A stretch of DNA of 13,447 nucleotides from JBFWUM01 sp050247255 (GTDB lineage: Bacteria > Acidobacteriota > Vicinamibacteria > Vicinamibacterales > UBA2999). Under the pieces are notes generated by a model. The model had not been told where the DNA came from. It did no database searches and worked only from the letters and a program-made list of their open reading frames with translations. A program made the translations under genes and the position numbers. Where the stretch lies: NCBI GenBank assembly GCA_050247255.1, contig JBFWUM010000075.1, positions 1 to 13,447 of the forward strand. The letters are read 5' to 3'. Positions 1 through 5,834 of the stretch are shown here, in pieces (position 1 is the first letter of the stretch; each line of letters starts with the position of its first letter).

Positions 1-272
1 TCCAGGCGTCCTTGAATCGCTGTAAGCGACCGCCCGGCGCGAAACCACGCGTCGGCGGAGGGGGTCAACGTGGCGGTGTAATCGCGTTGGGGATTTACCG
101 TGGTGTTGAACACGTTGCTGTCAACGCCGAGGTTGTTCAGCGACAACGTTGGCGTTACCCCGAGCGGTCCGAGTTGAATGCGTGCAGTGTCCACGGGATC
201 GTCCGCCTGCTGCGCGAACGCGGCCGGGCTGGCGCACACGAGCGCGAGCACCGCGAGTGTAGTGAATCTCAT
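1..272 (-). CDS. Outer-membrane beta-barrel protein, N-terminal fragment (runs off left edge)
   Basis: The reading frame opens with ATG at 272-270 on the minus strand and stays open to the window edge, giving about 90 residues. The first 20 residues form a clear signal peptide (MRFTTLAVLALVCAS..., ending in AFA before QQADD). After it comes a stretch reading RIQLGPLGVTPTLSLNNLGV and then DSNVFN, with alternating hydrophobic residues and DYTATLTPSADAWFRAGR, typical of first strands of an outer-membrane barrel. From memory, this pattern resembles Acidobacteriota outer-membrane barrels found beside exopolysaccharide genes. That recollection cannot be checked here. It lies 17 bp downstream of the regulator gene on the same strand, so the two are probably cotranscribed. 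No strong Shine-Dalgarno precedes the ATG. The C-terminus is not visible, so exact family and barrel size are unknown. Confidence 0.75.
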   Translation of the reverse strand, partial: MRFTTLAVLALVCASPAAFAQQADDPVDTARIQLGPLGVTPTLSLNNLGVDSNVFNTTVNPQRDYTATLTPSADAWFRAGRSLTAIQGRL

Positions 273-289
273 GCGGAAACGCCTATCGG

Positions 290-1411
290 CTAATCCTGGG
301 AGTCTGGCCCGGTTCGCCCACGCCGCACGGCCAGTTGCCTGACCTTGCGATACAGGTTCGTGCGCTGGATGCCGAGCGTCTTTGCCGCTTCGGCCATCCG
401 CCCGTGGTGCTGCTCCAGCACGAACGCCACGTAGTCCCGCTCGAACCGCTCACGCGCCTCACGCAGCGAACCGCCGTAGACAAAGGTGTTGGCGCTGCCA
501 TCGAGCTGCACCTGGGCGAGGACGTCGCTCAGGCGAATGACCTCATCCTTCGCCGCCAAGGTGACAGTCCGGAGCAGGCTGCGAAGCTCCCGGATGTTGC
601 CCCGCCAGGGGAGCGCCTTGAGAAGCGCCACTGCCTGTCTGGTGATCCGTTTTCGGGGAAGTTCAGCGCCTCGGCAGATGTCGGCGATGAGCGAACGCAC
701 CAGCGACGGGATGTCTTCGCGACGTTCGCGCAGCGGGGGGACGGCGATCACCGTCTGCGCGAGCCGGCGCCGGAGCTCGGGGTGAACGCTGCCGCCCAGG
801 TCGGCGTCCGTCGCTGTGGCAATTGGCCTAATCTCAGCTGCCCAACGCGATGTCACGTTCCCGTTTTCCAGCCATGCCTCACGATCCCGGAGCACACGAA
901 CGAGCCTATCCTGCAAAGGTCCAGGCATTTGGGTTATATGCCTAAATAATAGTGTTCCGCCACCTGCCTGGTGCAGCATCGACCCCGCGGCGACGCGATC
1001 GAGCCCGTTCGGGCCGACCCCCTCGAACGCTTCACAGCCAAACAGCCGCTTTTCGAGGTCGCCGGCGGAGCGGCAGTCGACGACGACAAACGGCCGCTCG
1101 GCCTTCTCGCCAGCGGTCCGGCCGGCGTGAATGGCGCGGGCAAACGTTTCCCGGCCACTGCCTGGCTCACCACAGAGCAGGACACCGCCGGGTTCCTGAA
1201 TGGCCAGCCCGAGCCGGCTCAGCACGCCCTGCATGGCGGCCGACCTGGCGACGCCCGGAGCAACGGCAGCAGCTGTATCAGACACGCGACACTCGAATGG
1301 CAGTGGGCAGAGCTTCGCCCTGTGGCTTACATTCGCCTTCGCTCGGGGGATCAAGACGAGCTTAGGAGAGACGAGCCAGGGAGAACGCGACTGGATAGGA
1401 CAGGAAGGCAC
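290..1411 (-). CDS. Degenerate sigma54-activator-type regulator (AAA+ plus Fis-type HTH)
   Basis: The 373-residue frame has the layout of a bacterial enhancer-binding protein without a receiver domain: an AAA+ core at about residues 53-295 and a Fis-type helix-turn-helix at about 325-362. Several core motifs are broken. The Walker A region is GEPGSGRET (81-89), with Arg where the catalytic Lys should be. The Walker B region is GGTLLFRHI (151-159), with Arg-His replacing Asp-Glu. The GAFTGA sigma54-contact loop is missing after FGCEAFEG. In contrast, PPLRERREDIP (225-235), GNIREL (271-276) and the HTH with AEAAKTLGIQRTNLYRK are well kept. I infer a DNA-binding regulator that does not hydrolyse ATP or activate sigma54 in the usual way. 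The start is uncertain: GTG at 1411 is the longest choice, but family similarity begins near residue 53, so GTG at 1285 is possible. It precedes the outer-membrane barrel gene. Confidence 0.8.
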   Translation of the reverse strand: MPSCPIQSRSPWLVSPKLVLIPRAKANVSHRAKLCPLPFECRVSDTAAAVAPGVARSAAMQGVLSRLGLAIQEPGGVLLCGEPGSGRETFARAIHAGRTAGEKAERPFVVVDCRSAGDLEKRLFGCEAFEGVGPNGLDRVAAGSMLHQAGGGTLLFRHITQMPGPLQDRLVRVLRDREAWLENGNVTSRWAAEIRPIATATDADLGGSVHPELRRRLAQTVIAVPPLRERREDIPSLVRSLIADICRGAELPRKRITRQAVALLKALPWRGNIRELRSLLRTVTLAAKDEVIRLSDVLAQVQLDGSANTFVYGGSLREARERFERDYVAFVLEQHHGRMAEAAKTLGIQRTNLYRKVRQLAVRRGRTGPDSQD

Positions 1412-1444
1412 TCCGGGGTGAGCGAAGCGCCTGAGCCGGGCGCA

Positions 1445-1472
1445 AGTCTACCTGAGCCTTTAGCTGTGTCAA
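1445..1472 (-). promoter_or_regulatory. Putative sigma70-type promoter for the regulator gene
   Basis: On the minus strand a perfect TTGACA (-35, positions 1472-1467) is separated by 16 bp from TAGACT (-10, 1450-1445, 4 of 6 consensus bases). Transcription would start near 1438, about 27 nt before the GTG at 1411. The match is good for GC-rich DNA, but a promoter read by eye remains a prediction. Confidence 0.5.
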
Positions 1473-1546
1473 GAAGAATACTGCTGGGTCTCAGGTGATA
1501 CGGATCAGGTAATCACTACGGAAGCAGTAAACGAGCTGAGGTGCCG

Positions 1547-1552
1547 TAGAAT
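1547..1552 (+). promoter_or_regulatory. Putative -10 box of a leaderless M48 peptidase transcript
   Basis: TAGAAT (5 of 6 consensus bases) ends 7 nt before the ATG at 1560, and no Shine-Dalgarno is seen. This spacing would put the transcription start on or next to the start codon. No convincing -35 box is visible. The same arrangement occurs at gmhA and cysC, which raises its credibility a little. Confidence 0.4.
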
Positions 1553-1559
1553 CAGCGCG

Positions 1560-3212
1560 ATGCGCTGTTCAGCTCCCGTCGTCTCCGTCCTGATCGCCTG
1601 CGCGCTGATCGCGGCGCCGCGTGCGCAGGCGCCGGCGCCCGCCGGCAGCCTGGACGAAGTAGTGGCGCGCGCGCAGCAGGCCGAGGCCGCGGTGCTCGAC
1701 AACCTCAAAACGCTGAAGCCGTTGATGGAGATCTACCTCCAGGATGTCCTCGCCGACGACAGCCTGGCAGTCACACCGCGCAGCGATACTTACCTGCTCG
1801 GCCGCTTCGAGTTCCGCCGCGGACCGCGGCTGCTGCCGCTCAGCGGCGACGGCTCGCTCGAGCGCATGTCGGCATCGACGCCCGAAGGGCGCAACGTGCG
1901 CTACGTACCCGATGGCTTCGCGGCGATGGCCGCGCCAGACTGGGACCTGCTCGACAGCCGCCGCTACACCTTCACGCTGGTGCGCCGCGAGTTCGTCGGC
2001 GAGGCGCGCACCTTCGTCATCGACGTCCGCCCGACGAAGAACCCGCGCGACGGCTTCTCGGGCCGCATCTGGATCGAGGACCGCGGCTACAACATCGTCC
2101 GCTTCAACGGCATCAACCGCCGCGCCGAGCGCGAGTTCTTCCGCCAGGAGATGTCGTTCCACGTCGACAGCTGGCGCACCAACGTCCTGCCCGGCCTCTG
2201 GCTGCCCTCCTATATTTACGTCGAGCAGACCAACACCGACGGCGCCACGGGCGCGCGCGGCGCGCACCTGCGCAGCCACGTGCGCCTCTGGGGCTACGAC
2301 CCGCGCACGGCACAGCCGTCGGCCGACGCGTTCACCGACATCCTGATCGACGCGCCACAGGTGCAGGACACGGCGGCGCGCCAGGCGCAGCTCTCCCCCG
2401 TGTCGAGCGCCCGCCAGTGGGAGGCGGAAGCCGAGGACAACGTGGTGCAGCGGCTCGAACGCGCGTCGCTCATTGCCGCGCCCGGCGAGGCCGAAAAGGT
2501 CCTCGAGACGGTCGTCAACAACCTCGAGGTCACCAACGACATCGTCAACGACCCGCCGCTGAAGGTGCGCGTGCTGCTGACGACCCCGCTGGAGTCGTTC
2601 ACGGCGGGCCGCACGATCATCCTGAGCCGCGGGCTGATCGACGTGCTGCCCGACGAAGCGAGCCTGGCGATGATGCTGGCCCACGAACTGGCGCACGTGG
2701 TGCTCGGCCACCCGCTGATCGATCCGCAGTTCGCGTTCAGCGACCGCCTGATGGTCGATGACGAAGAGCTGCTGCGGCTGCTGAAGGTCACGCGGACGGC
2801 GGCGGAGGAAGCAGCGGCCGACGCGAAGGTGATGGAGATGCTCGAGAAGTCGCCCTACAAGGACGCGCTCGCCGGCTCCGGCCTCTTCCTCCGCATCGTC
2901 GCCGACCGCGCCAAGGTGCTCCCCAACCTGATCACGCCGCACATCGGCGACCACATTGCCGAAGGCGGGCAGATCATGCGCCTGGCGCAGGTGATGGAAG
3001 CGGCGCCGGAGCTGAATCGTGAACGTCTCGACCAGGTGGCAGCGCTGTCGCTGGGCGCGCGCCTGGCGCTCAACCCGTGGAACGCGCGCCTCGAGCTGAT
3101 TCGGAACGCCGCGGAATTGCCGGAGTCGGCGCGCGAAAAGGTGCCGCTGACGATTGCGCCGCTGATCCCGTACCTGCGCTACGTCGACGCGCCGCCGCTG
3201 CTACGGCCGTAG
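1560..3212 (+). CDS. Exported M48-family zinc metallopeptidase with LolA-like N-terminal region
   Basis: The 550-residue product begins with a signal peptide (cleavage likely after APRAQA, about residue 24). Residues about 75-225 are beta-rich and include RRYTFTLVRREFVGEARTF and FSGRIWIEDRGYNIVRF. This pattern recalls outer-membrane lipoprotein sorting (LolA-like) folds. The peptidase part has the zinc motif HELAH at 375-379 (H375, E376, H379) and a downstream ExxxD (E417, D421) supplying the third zinc ligand, as in the M48 family. No transmembrane segment follows, so it is probably soluble in the periplasm or membrane-associated, unlike HtpX/Ste24. By analogy with BepA-type M48 enzymes it may act in envelope protein quality control, but BepA-like TPR repeats are not obvious. 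The ATG at 1560 is chosen because it starts the signal peptide and a -10-like box lies just upstream. Confidence 0.88.
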   Translation: MRCSAPVVSVLIACALIAAPRAQAPAPAGSLDEVVARAQQAEAAVLDNLKTLKPLMEIYLQDVLADDSLAVTPRSDTYLLGRFEFRRGPRLLPLSGDGSLERMSASTPEGRNVRYVPDGFAAMAAPDWDLLDSRRYTFTLVRREFVGEARTFVIDVRPTKNPRDGFSGRIWIEDRGYNIVRFNGINRRAEREFFRQEMSFHVDSWRTNVLPGLWLPSYIYVEQTNTDGATGARGAHLRSHVRLWGYDPRTAQPSADAFTDILIDAPQVQDTAARQAQLSPVSSARQWEAEAEDNVVQRLERASLIAAPGEAEKVLETVVNNLEVTNDIVNDPPLKVRVLLTTPLESFTAGRTIILSRGLIDVLPDEASLAMMLAHELAHVVLGHPLIDPQFAFSDRLMVDDEELLRLLKVTRTAAEEAAADAKVMEMLEKSPYKDALAGSGLFLRIVADRAKVLPNLITPHIGDHIAEGGQIMRLAQVMEAAPELNRERLDQVAALSLGARLALNPWNARLELIRNAAELPESAREKVPLTIAPLIPYLRYVDAPPLLRP

Positions 3213-3230
3213 CTCACGGAGGGGCGTCCC

Positions 3231-3296
3231 GGTGTGATGTCGCTCCGCAAAAGTGCTGTCCTCGCGTGTCTACACTTTTGCTCCGGACATCACCCC
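3231..3296. repeat. Long imperfect inverted repeat downstream of the M48 gene
   Basis: Two paired blocks make a hairpin. The outer arms 3231-3241 and 3286-3296 pair with one mismatch (core GTGATGTC against GACATCAC). The inner arms 3247-3255 (GCAAAAGTG) and 3273-3281 (CACTTTTGC) pair perfectly. Between the blocks are unpaired 5- and 4-nt bulges, and the loop is 17 nt. The hairpin starts 18 bp after the M48 stop. It could end M48 transcription, although no U-tract follows, or be a mobile REP-type palindrome. No adjacent transposase is present. Confidence 0.6.
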
Positions 3297-3592
3297 GTGA
3301 CGCCTGACACGGAGCCGGCGGGCATGCCAGGCCGCGGCGGCGTCCGCAAGCGGCACCTCATTGCGAAGCAGGAAACCGGGTGTGCGAGCATTCCGCGGCG
3401 AGTTCCGTCAACGCGTTCTGGTTGCGCCGAGTCAGCGCCGGCGTTTTGTGCCGCGCGACGGACTTCGTATCGAGGCAGCTGCTACTCGCCGCGGTCAGCG
3501 ACAGGGAGGCGAGTCGGAAGCCGGTTTCCGGCGCGCAGCGGGCGCTGCCGAGGCCTGGCGTGCCTGCCGGCTCCTTACATTCACCGATCGAC
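3297..3592. other. Gene-free stretch between convergent genes
   Basis: About 300 bp lie between the inverted repeat and the 3' end of the unknown secreted-protein gene. Several frames are open because of high GC, but none has a recognisable motif, plausible start context or sensible composition. A short GCCGG/CCGGC hairpin with a TTT loop lies at 3520-3532 and is too weak to call a terminator. I see no RNA gene here. Confidence 0.5.
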
Positions 3593-4420
3593 TTACGGTG
3601 TGACGCGGACGAGTGCGATCTCGGTGGTGGCGCCGGCGACGGTGAGCGCGGCGGTGAGGCGATCGGCGGGGTCGAGCACGAACGTCACAGCGACCGGCTG
3701 CTTGTTCAGCAGGTAGTAGGTCGAGGCAAAGCGGGTCGGGTCGTCCGTTCGCGTGAACTCGGCCTTGATTTCGCCCGCCTCCCACAGCGGCGCGGTCGCC
3801 TCGAGCACCACGGCCGCATAATCCGCACCGCCCGGCTCGGCCAGTGCGACGATGCCGAGGCGGTACTGCTGCTCGGCGTCGCCCCAGATACCTTCGATCC
3901 CTGGCACCCCGTAACGGGGTGCCCTACGTTGGACCTCGGCTTCGGTGACGGCGATTCGGGGACGCGGCGGATACAACCGGTTCATGCGGTCGCGATAGAC
4001 CTGCTCGTCGAAGCCGGTGTACCCGAGCTGCTCGAAGCTGCGTTCGAGGTGCTTCCTCACCGTGGTCGGAATCCCGAACCAGTTGAGGCCGCCGGCGCGC
4101 GCCAGCGCCACCGGCGTGCCGGTCACGGCGTCCATCACCTGCAGCACCACCTCGCCTGACGTCGTGTCGCCGAACCAATCGGCGGTCATCACGCACGCCT
4201 TGAACGTGTCGGCGTCAGGCACCGCGCGAGTGTTCGTCACGACAATGAAGCCGGCAGCGGCGGCCTGCCGGCGCACCTCCTCGGCAATGCCATAGCGATC
4301 GCGGGCCTGCTCGGTGACGACGATGTACTTGCAGGCGTCAATTTCCGCGGCCACGGAAGGAACCACGAAGGGCACGAAGAGCACGAAGACGGCCAGATGG
4401 ATGGCCCTCGTGCGATTCAT
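3593..4420 (-). CDS. Exported protein of unknown function, coupled to gmhA
   Basis: The 275-residue product starts with a signal peptide (basic MNRTR, then a hydrophobic core of V, F, L and P, with likely cleavage after VAA near residue 25). I do not recognise the mature part. It has two cysteines (C30, C76), a tract with FKACVMTADWFGD, and a C-terminal half with IEGIWGDAEQQYRLGIV at 175-191 followed by alternating beta-like strands. The fold is probably periplasmic and beta-rich. Its ATG overlaps the gmhA stop by 4 bp (ATGA), so translation is probably coupled. Two repeat elements sit inside the frame: three 9-bp CACGAAG units encode the signal-peptide core, and a 10-bp-arm palindrome encodes residues about 166-173. 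Neither breaks the frame. Confidence 0.75.
   Translation of the reverse strand: MNRTRAIHLAVFVLFVPFVVPSVAAEIDACKYIVVTEQARDRYGIAEEVRRQAAAAGFIVVTNTRAVPDADTFKACVMTADWFGDTTSGEVVLQVMDAVTGTPVALARAGGLNWFGIPTTVRKHLERSFEQLGYTGFDEQVYRDRMNRLYPPRPRIAVTEAEVQRRAPRYGVPGIEGIWGDAEQQYRLGIVALAEPGGADYAAVVLEATAPLWEAGEIKAEFTRTDDPTRFASTYYLLNKQPVAVTFVLDPADRLTAALTVAGATTEIALVRVTP
3903..3923. repeat. Perfect palindrome inside a coding frame
   Basis: The arms GGCACCCCGT (3903-3912) and ACGGGGTGCC (3914-3923) are exact reverse complements around a single central A. The element is read as residues about 166-173 (RAPRYGVP) of the unknown exported protein. Its length and symmetry suggest an inserted palindromic element rather than a terminator. 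Confidence 0.7.
4362..4388. repeat. Three tandem 9-bp units (NNCACGAAG) in a signal-peptide coding region
   Basis: Units at 4362-4370, 4371-4379 and 4380-4388 each end in CACGAAG and differ only in their first two bases. On the coding (minus) strand they read CTTCGTGNN and give repeated Phe-Val-X triplets (residues about 12-20), the hydrophobic core of the signal peptide. From memory, similar short arrays occur between genes in Acidobacteriota and related phyla. Confidence 0.7.
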
Positions 4421-4983
4421 CTGGTGGCCTCGATGGCGGCGCAGATGTGGTGGTACGTGACCAGGTGCACTTCCTGGATGCGGGCGGTCTCGGCGAGCGG
4501 CACCGCGATCAGGACGTCGGCGTGCGCGGCCGCCGCGCCACCGCCCTGGCCGGTGAGCGCGATGGTCGTCAGGCCGCGTTCACGGGCACGGGCGAGCGCC
4601 TTGACGACGTTCGGTGAGTTGCCGCTGGTCGTGATGCCCCAGGCGACATCCCCCGGCGCACCAAGCGCCTCGAGCTCGCGGGCGAAGACGTCGGAGTAAT
4701 CGGCATCATTCGACCACGCGGTCAGGTAGGCGTGGTTGGTTCCCAGGGCGATCGCGGCAATCGCCGGGCGCGTCTTCTGGAACCGGCCCACGAGCTCCGC
4801 GGCAATGTGCTGCGCGTCGGCCGCAGATCCGCCGTTTCCAAAGATCAGTGCTTTGTGCCTGGTGCTTAGTGCCTGGGAAAGCAGGCCGATCGCGCGGGCG
4901 ACGGCTTGCTGGTAACCCTCATTCGTGGCAAGCGCGCGAAAGGTGTCGGCCGTCGATGCGAGCGCCGTGGCAAACGGGTCCAC
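4417..4983 (-). CDS. gmhA: Sedoheptulose-7-phosphate isomerase (SIS domain)
   Basis: GmhA converts D-sedoheptulose 7-phosphate to D-glycero-D-manno-heptose 7-phosphate, the first step to ADP- or GDP-activated heptose for LPS core, capsule or S-layer glycans. The 188-residue length matches the family (about 190). The signature FGNGGSAADAQHIAAELVGR spans 48-67. Zinc/catalytic positions fit those of the E. coli enzyme by spacing: H59, E63, Q170 and H178. SIS-domain phosphate-binding TTSGNSPNV lies at 118-126. The start is GTG at 4983, supported by a TATAAT box 6 nt upstream and by family length. No Shine-Dalgarno is visible. Four heptad repeats (4848-4875) encode the segment just before the GNGGS loop without breaking it. 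No gmhB, hldE or rfaD homologue is in the window. Confidence 0.93.
   Translation of the reverse strand: MDPFATALASTADTFRALATNEGYQQAVARAIGLLSQALSTRHKALIFGNGGSAADAQHIAAELVGRFQKTRPAIAAIALGTNHAYLTAWSNDADYSDVFARELEALGAPGDVAWGITTSGNSPNVVKALARARERGLTTIALTGQGGGAAAAHADVLIAVPLAETARIQEVHLVTYHHICAAIEATR
4848..4875. repeat. Four tandem 7-bp units inside gmhA
   Basis: Four units read on the plus strand: GTGCTTT, GTGCCTG, GTGCTTA and GTGCCTG. They are contiguous and encode residues about 37-46 of GmhA, between the N-terminal helices and the phosphate-binding loop. A 7-bp period in a coding region shifts the codon phase each unit, so this is unlikely to come from selection on a protein repeat. Confidence 0.6.
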
Positions 4984-4989
4984 GGCGTG

Positions 4990-4995
4990 ATTATA
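4990..4995 (-). promoter_or_regulatory. Perfect -10 box for gmhA, probable leaderless start
   Basis: TATAAT on the minus strand (4995-4990) is followed by 6 nt and then the gmhA GTG (4983). Transcription would start at about the start codon. No good -35 match is seen at 17 or 18 bp. It overlaps the oppositely directed cysC -10 box by four bases. Confidence 0.6.
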
Positions 4996-4997
4996 GT
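4992..4997 (+). promoter_or_regulatory. -10 box for cysC, probable leaderless start
   Basis: TATAGT (5 of 6 consensus bases) ends 6 nt before the cysC GTG at 5004, mirroring the gmhA arrangement on the other strand. GTGGCA at 4967-4972 is a possible but badly spaced -35 (19 bp). The shared TATA centre (4992-4995) makes this a candidate bidirectional promoter. Confidence 0.5.
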
Positions 4998-5003
4998 GGG
5001 CCG

Positions 5004-5531
5004 GTGACAGGCGTGATCTGGCTGTATGGGCGCTCGGCCGCGGGCAAGACGACGCTGGCCACCGCGCTGGCGGCGAGCCTGCGGCGCGAAGGCCGGCCCG
5101 TGATGCTGCTCGACGGCGATGCCGTGCGCGCGTCCCTGAACCGCGATCTCGGGTTCGATGATGCGGGGCGGACCGAGAACATCCGCCGCATTGCCGAAGT
5201 GGCGCGTCTCGGGCTGGATGCCGGCGCCATCGTCGTCTGCGCAGCCATCACGCCGCTACGGGCGCACCGCGCGCTCATCCGCGAACGGCTCGGCGACGCG
5301 GTCACGCTCGTCCACCTGGCTTGTCCACTGGAGGTCTGCGTGCAGCGCGACCCGCGCGGGCTCTATCGCCGGGCGCTGGCCGGCGACCTGCCAGGGTTTA
5401 CCGGGATTGGGTCGGGGTTCGAGGAGCCGCTCGGGCATGAAACCGACGTGCGGCTGGATACGGCGGGCGTCAGCGCCGACACAGCCCTGACGACCCTGCT
5501 TCAGACGATCCGGATCAGTCCTTCGCGGTAG
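5004..5531 (+). CDS. cysC: Adenylylsulfate (APS) kinase
   Basis: CysC phosphorylates adenosine 5'-phosphosulfate with ATP to give PAPS, used for sulfate reduction or by sulfotransferases. The 175-residue product shows the P-loop GRSAAGKTT (residues 9-17), then LLDGDAVRASLNRDLGF, RTENIRRIAEVARL, PLEVCVQRDPRGLY and GFTGIGSGFEEP, all characteristic of the family. It is a little shorter than E. coli CysC (201), lacking mainly the N-terminal extension. The upstream frame stays open as far as 4848, but that part overlaps gmhA and has no family similarity. GTG at 5004 is chosen, giving VTGVIWLYGRS directly before the P-loop. GTG at 5013 is an alternative. No cysD, cysN or cysH lies beside it, so a role in sulfating surface glycans is as likely as assimilation. 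Its 3' end overlaps the PqqD-family gene by 31 bp. Confidence 0.92.
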   Translation: MTGVIWLYGRSAAGKTTLATALAASLRREGRPVMLLDGDAVRASLNRDLGFDDAGRTENIRRIAEVARLGLDAGAIVVCAAITPLRAHRALIRERLGDAVTLVHLACPLEVCVQRDPRGLYRRALAGDLPGFTGIGSGFEEPLGHETDVRLDTAGVSADTALTTLLQTIRISPSR

Positions 5532-5791
5532 GCGTCGCGGAGGAACGCCAGGACGTCGGCCTCGCACTGCTCCGCCGCGACCTCGTAGCGCTCGACGAGC
5601 GCGGCGCAGAGATCGCCGATGCGCGTCGGCTGCTCGAGCTGCCGCCAGATGTCGGCGCCGATGGCATCGGTGTCGTAATAGGCGTTTTTCTCGACGTGCA
5701 GCATCACGAGATCGCTGCCGACCTCTGCCGACAACAGCGACTCGTTCCGTTCCACGACAGACTCAGGCGTGAGCGCGTCTGCGTCTACCAT
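5501..5791 (-). CDS. PqqD-family protein (small peptide-binding/RRE-like)
   Basis: The 96-residue product spans a whole PqqD-like domain: an N-terminal beta region (VVERNESLLSAEVGSDLVML), the conserved strand and turn HVEKNAYYDTDAIGADIWR, then helices covering IGDLCAALVERYEV and VLAFLRDAYREGLIRI. PqqD in PQQ synthesis binds the precursor peptide, and related domains serve as recognition elements in RiPP pathways. Stand-alone copies also occur near polysaccharide genes, with unknown roles. No radical SAM enzyme, precursor peptide or protease is in the window, so no function is assigned. ATG at 5791 is preferred over longer upstream starts because those would overlap the PilZ gene and lack similarity. 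It lies 43 bp after the PilZ stop and is probably the last gene of that operon. Confidence 0.8.
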   Translation of the reverse strand: MVDADALTPESVVERNESLLSAEVGSDLVMLHVEKNAYYDTDAIGADIWRQLEQPTRIGDLCAALVERYEVAAEQCEADVLAFLRDAYREGLIRIV

Positions 5792-5834
5792 CCTGCGATC
5801 AAGGATAAGGTGCCCGGCGGTCCAGACGGGAGCG

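Noticed and set aside
1412..1559. Search for a sigma54 promoter (TGGCAC-N5-TTGC) near the regulator
   Set aside because: No match was seen in the divergent intergenic region, in line with the loss of sigma54-contact motifs in the regulator.
1569..2954. 461-codon minus-strand frame opposite the M48 gene
   Set aside because: Composition is Arg/Val/Ala/His-rich with no motif. The plus frame has a signal peptide and the HELAH zinc site.
3898..3925. Palindrome considered as an intrinsic terminator
   Set aside because: It lies in the middle of an intact reading frame with no T-tract on either strand.
3380..4159. 259-codon plus-strand frame opposite the unknown exported protein
   Set aside because: No recognisable domain. 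The minus-strand frame has a signal peptide and an ATGA link to gmhA.
4848..5003. N-terminal extension of cysC by 52 codons
   Set aside because: It overlaps the 5' part of gmhA, has no APS-kinase similarity and lies upstream of the -10 box that fits GTG at 5004.
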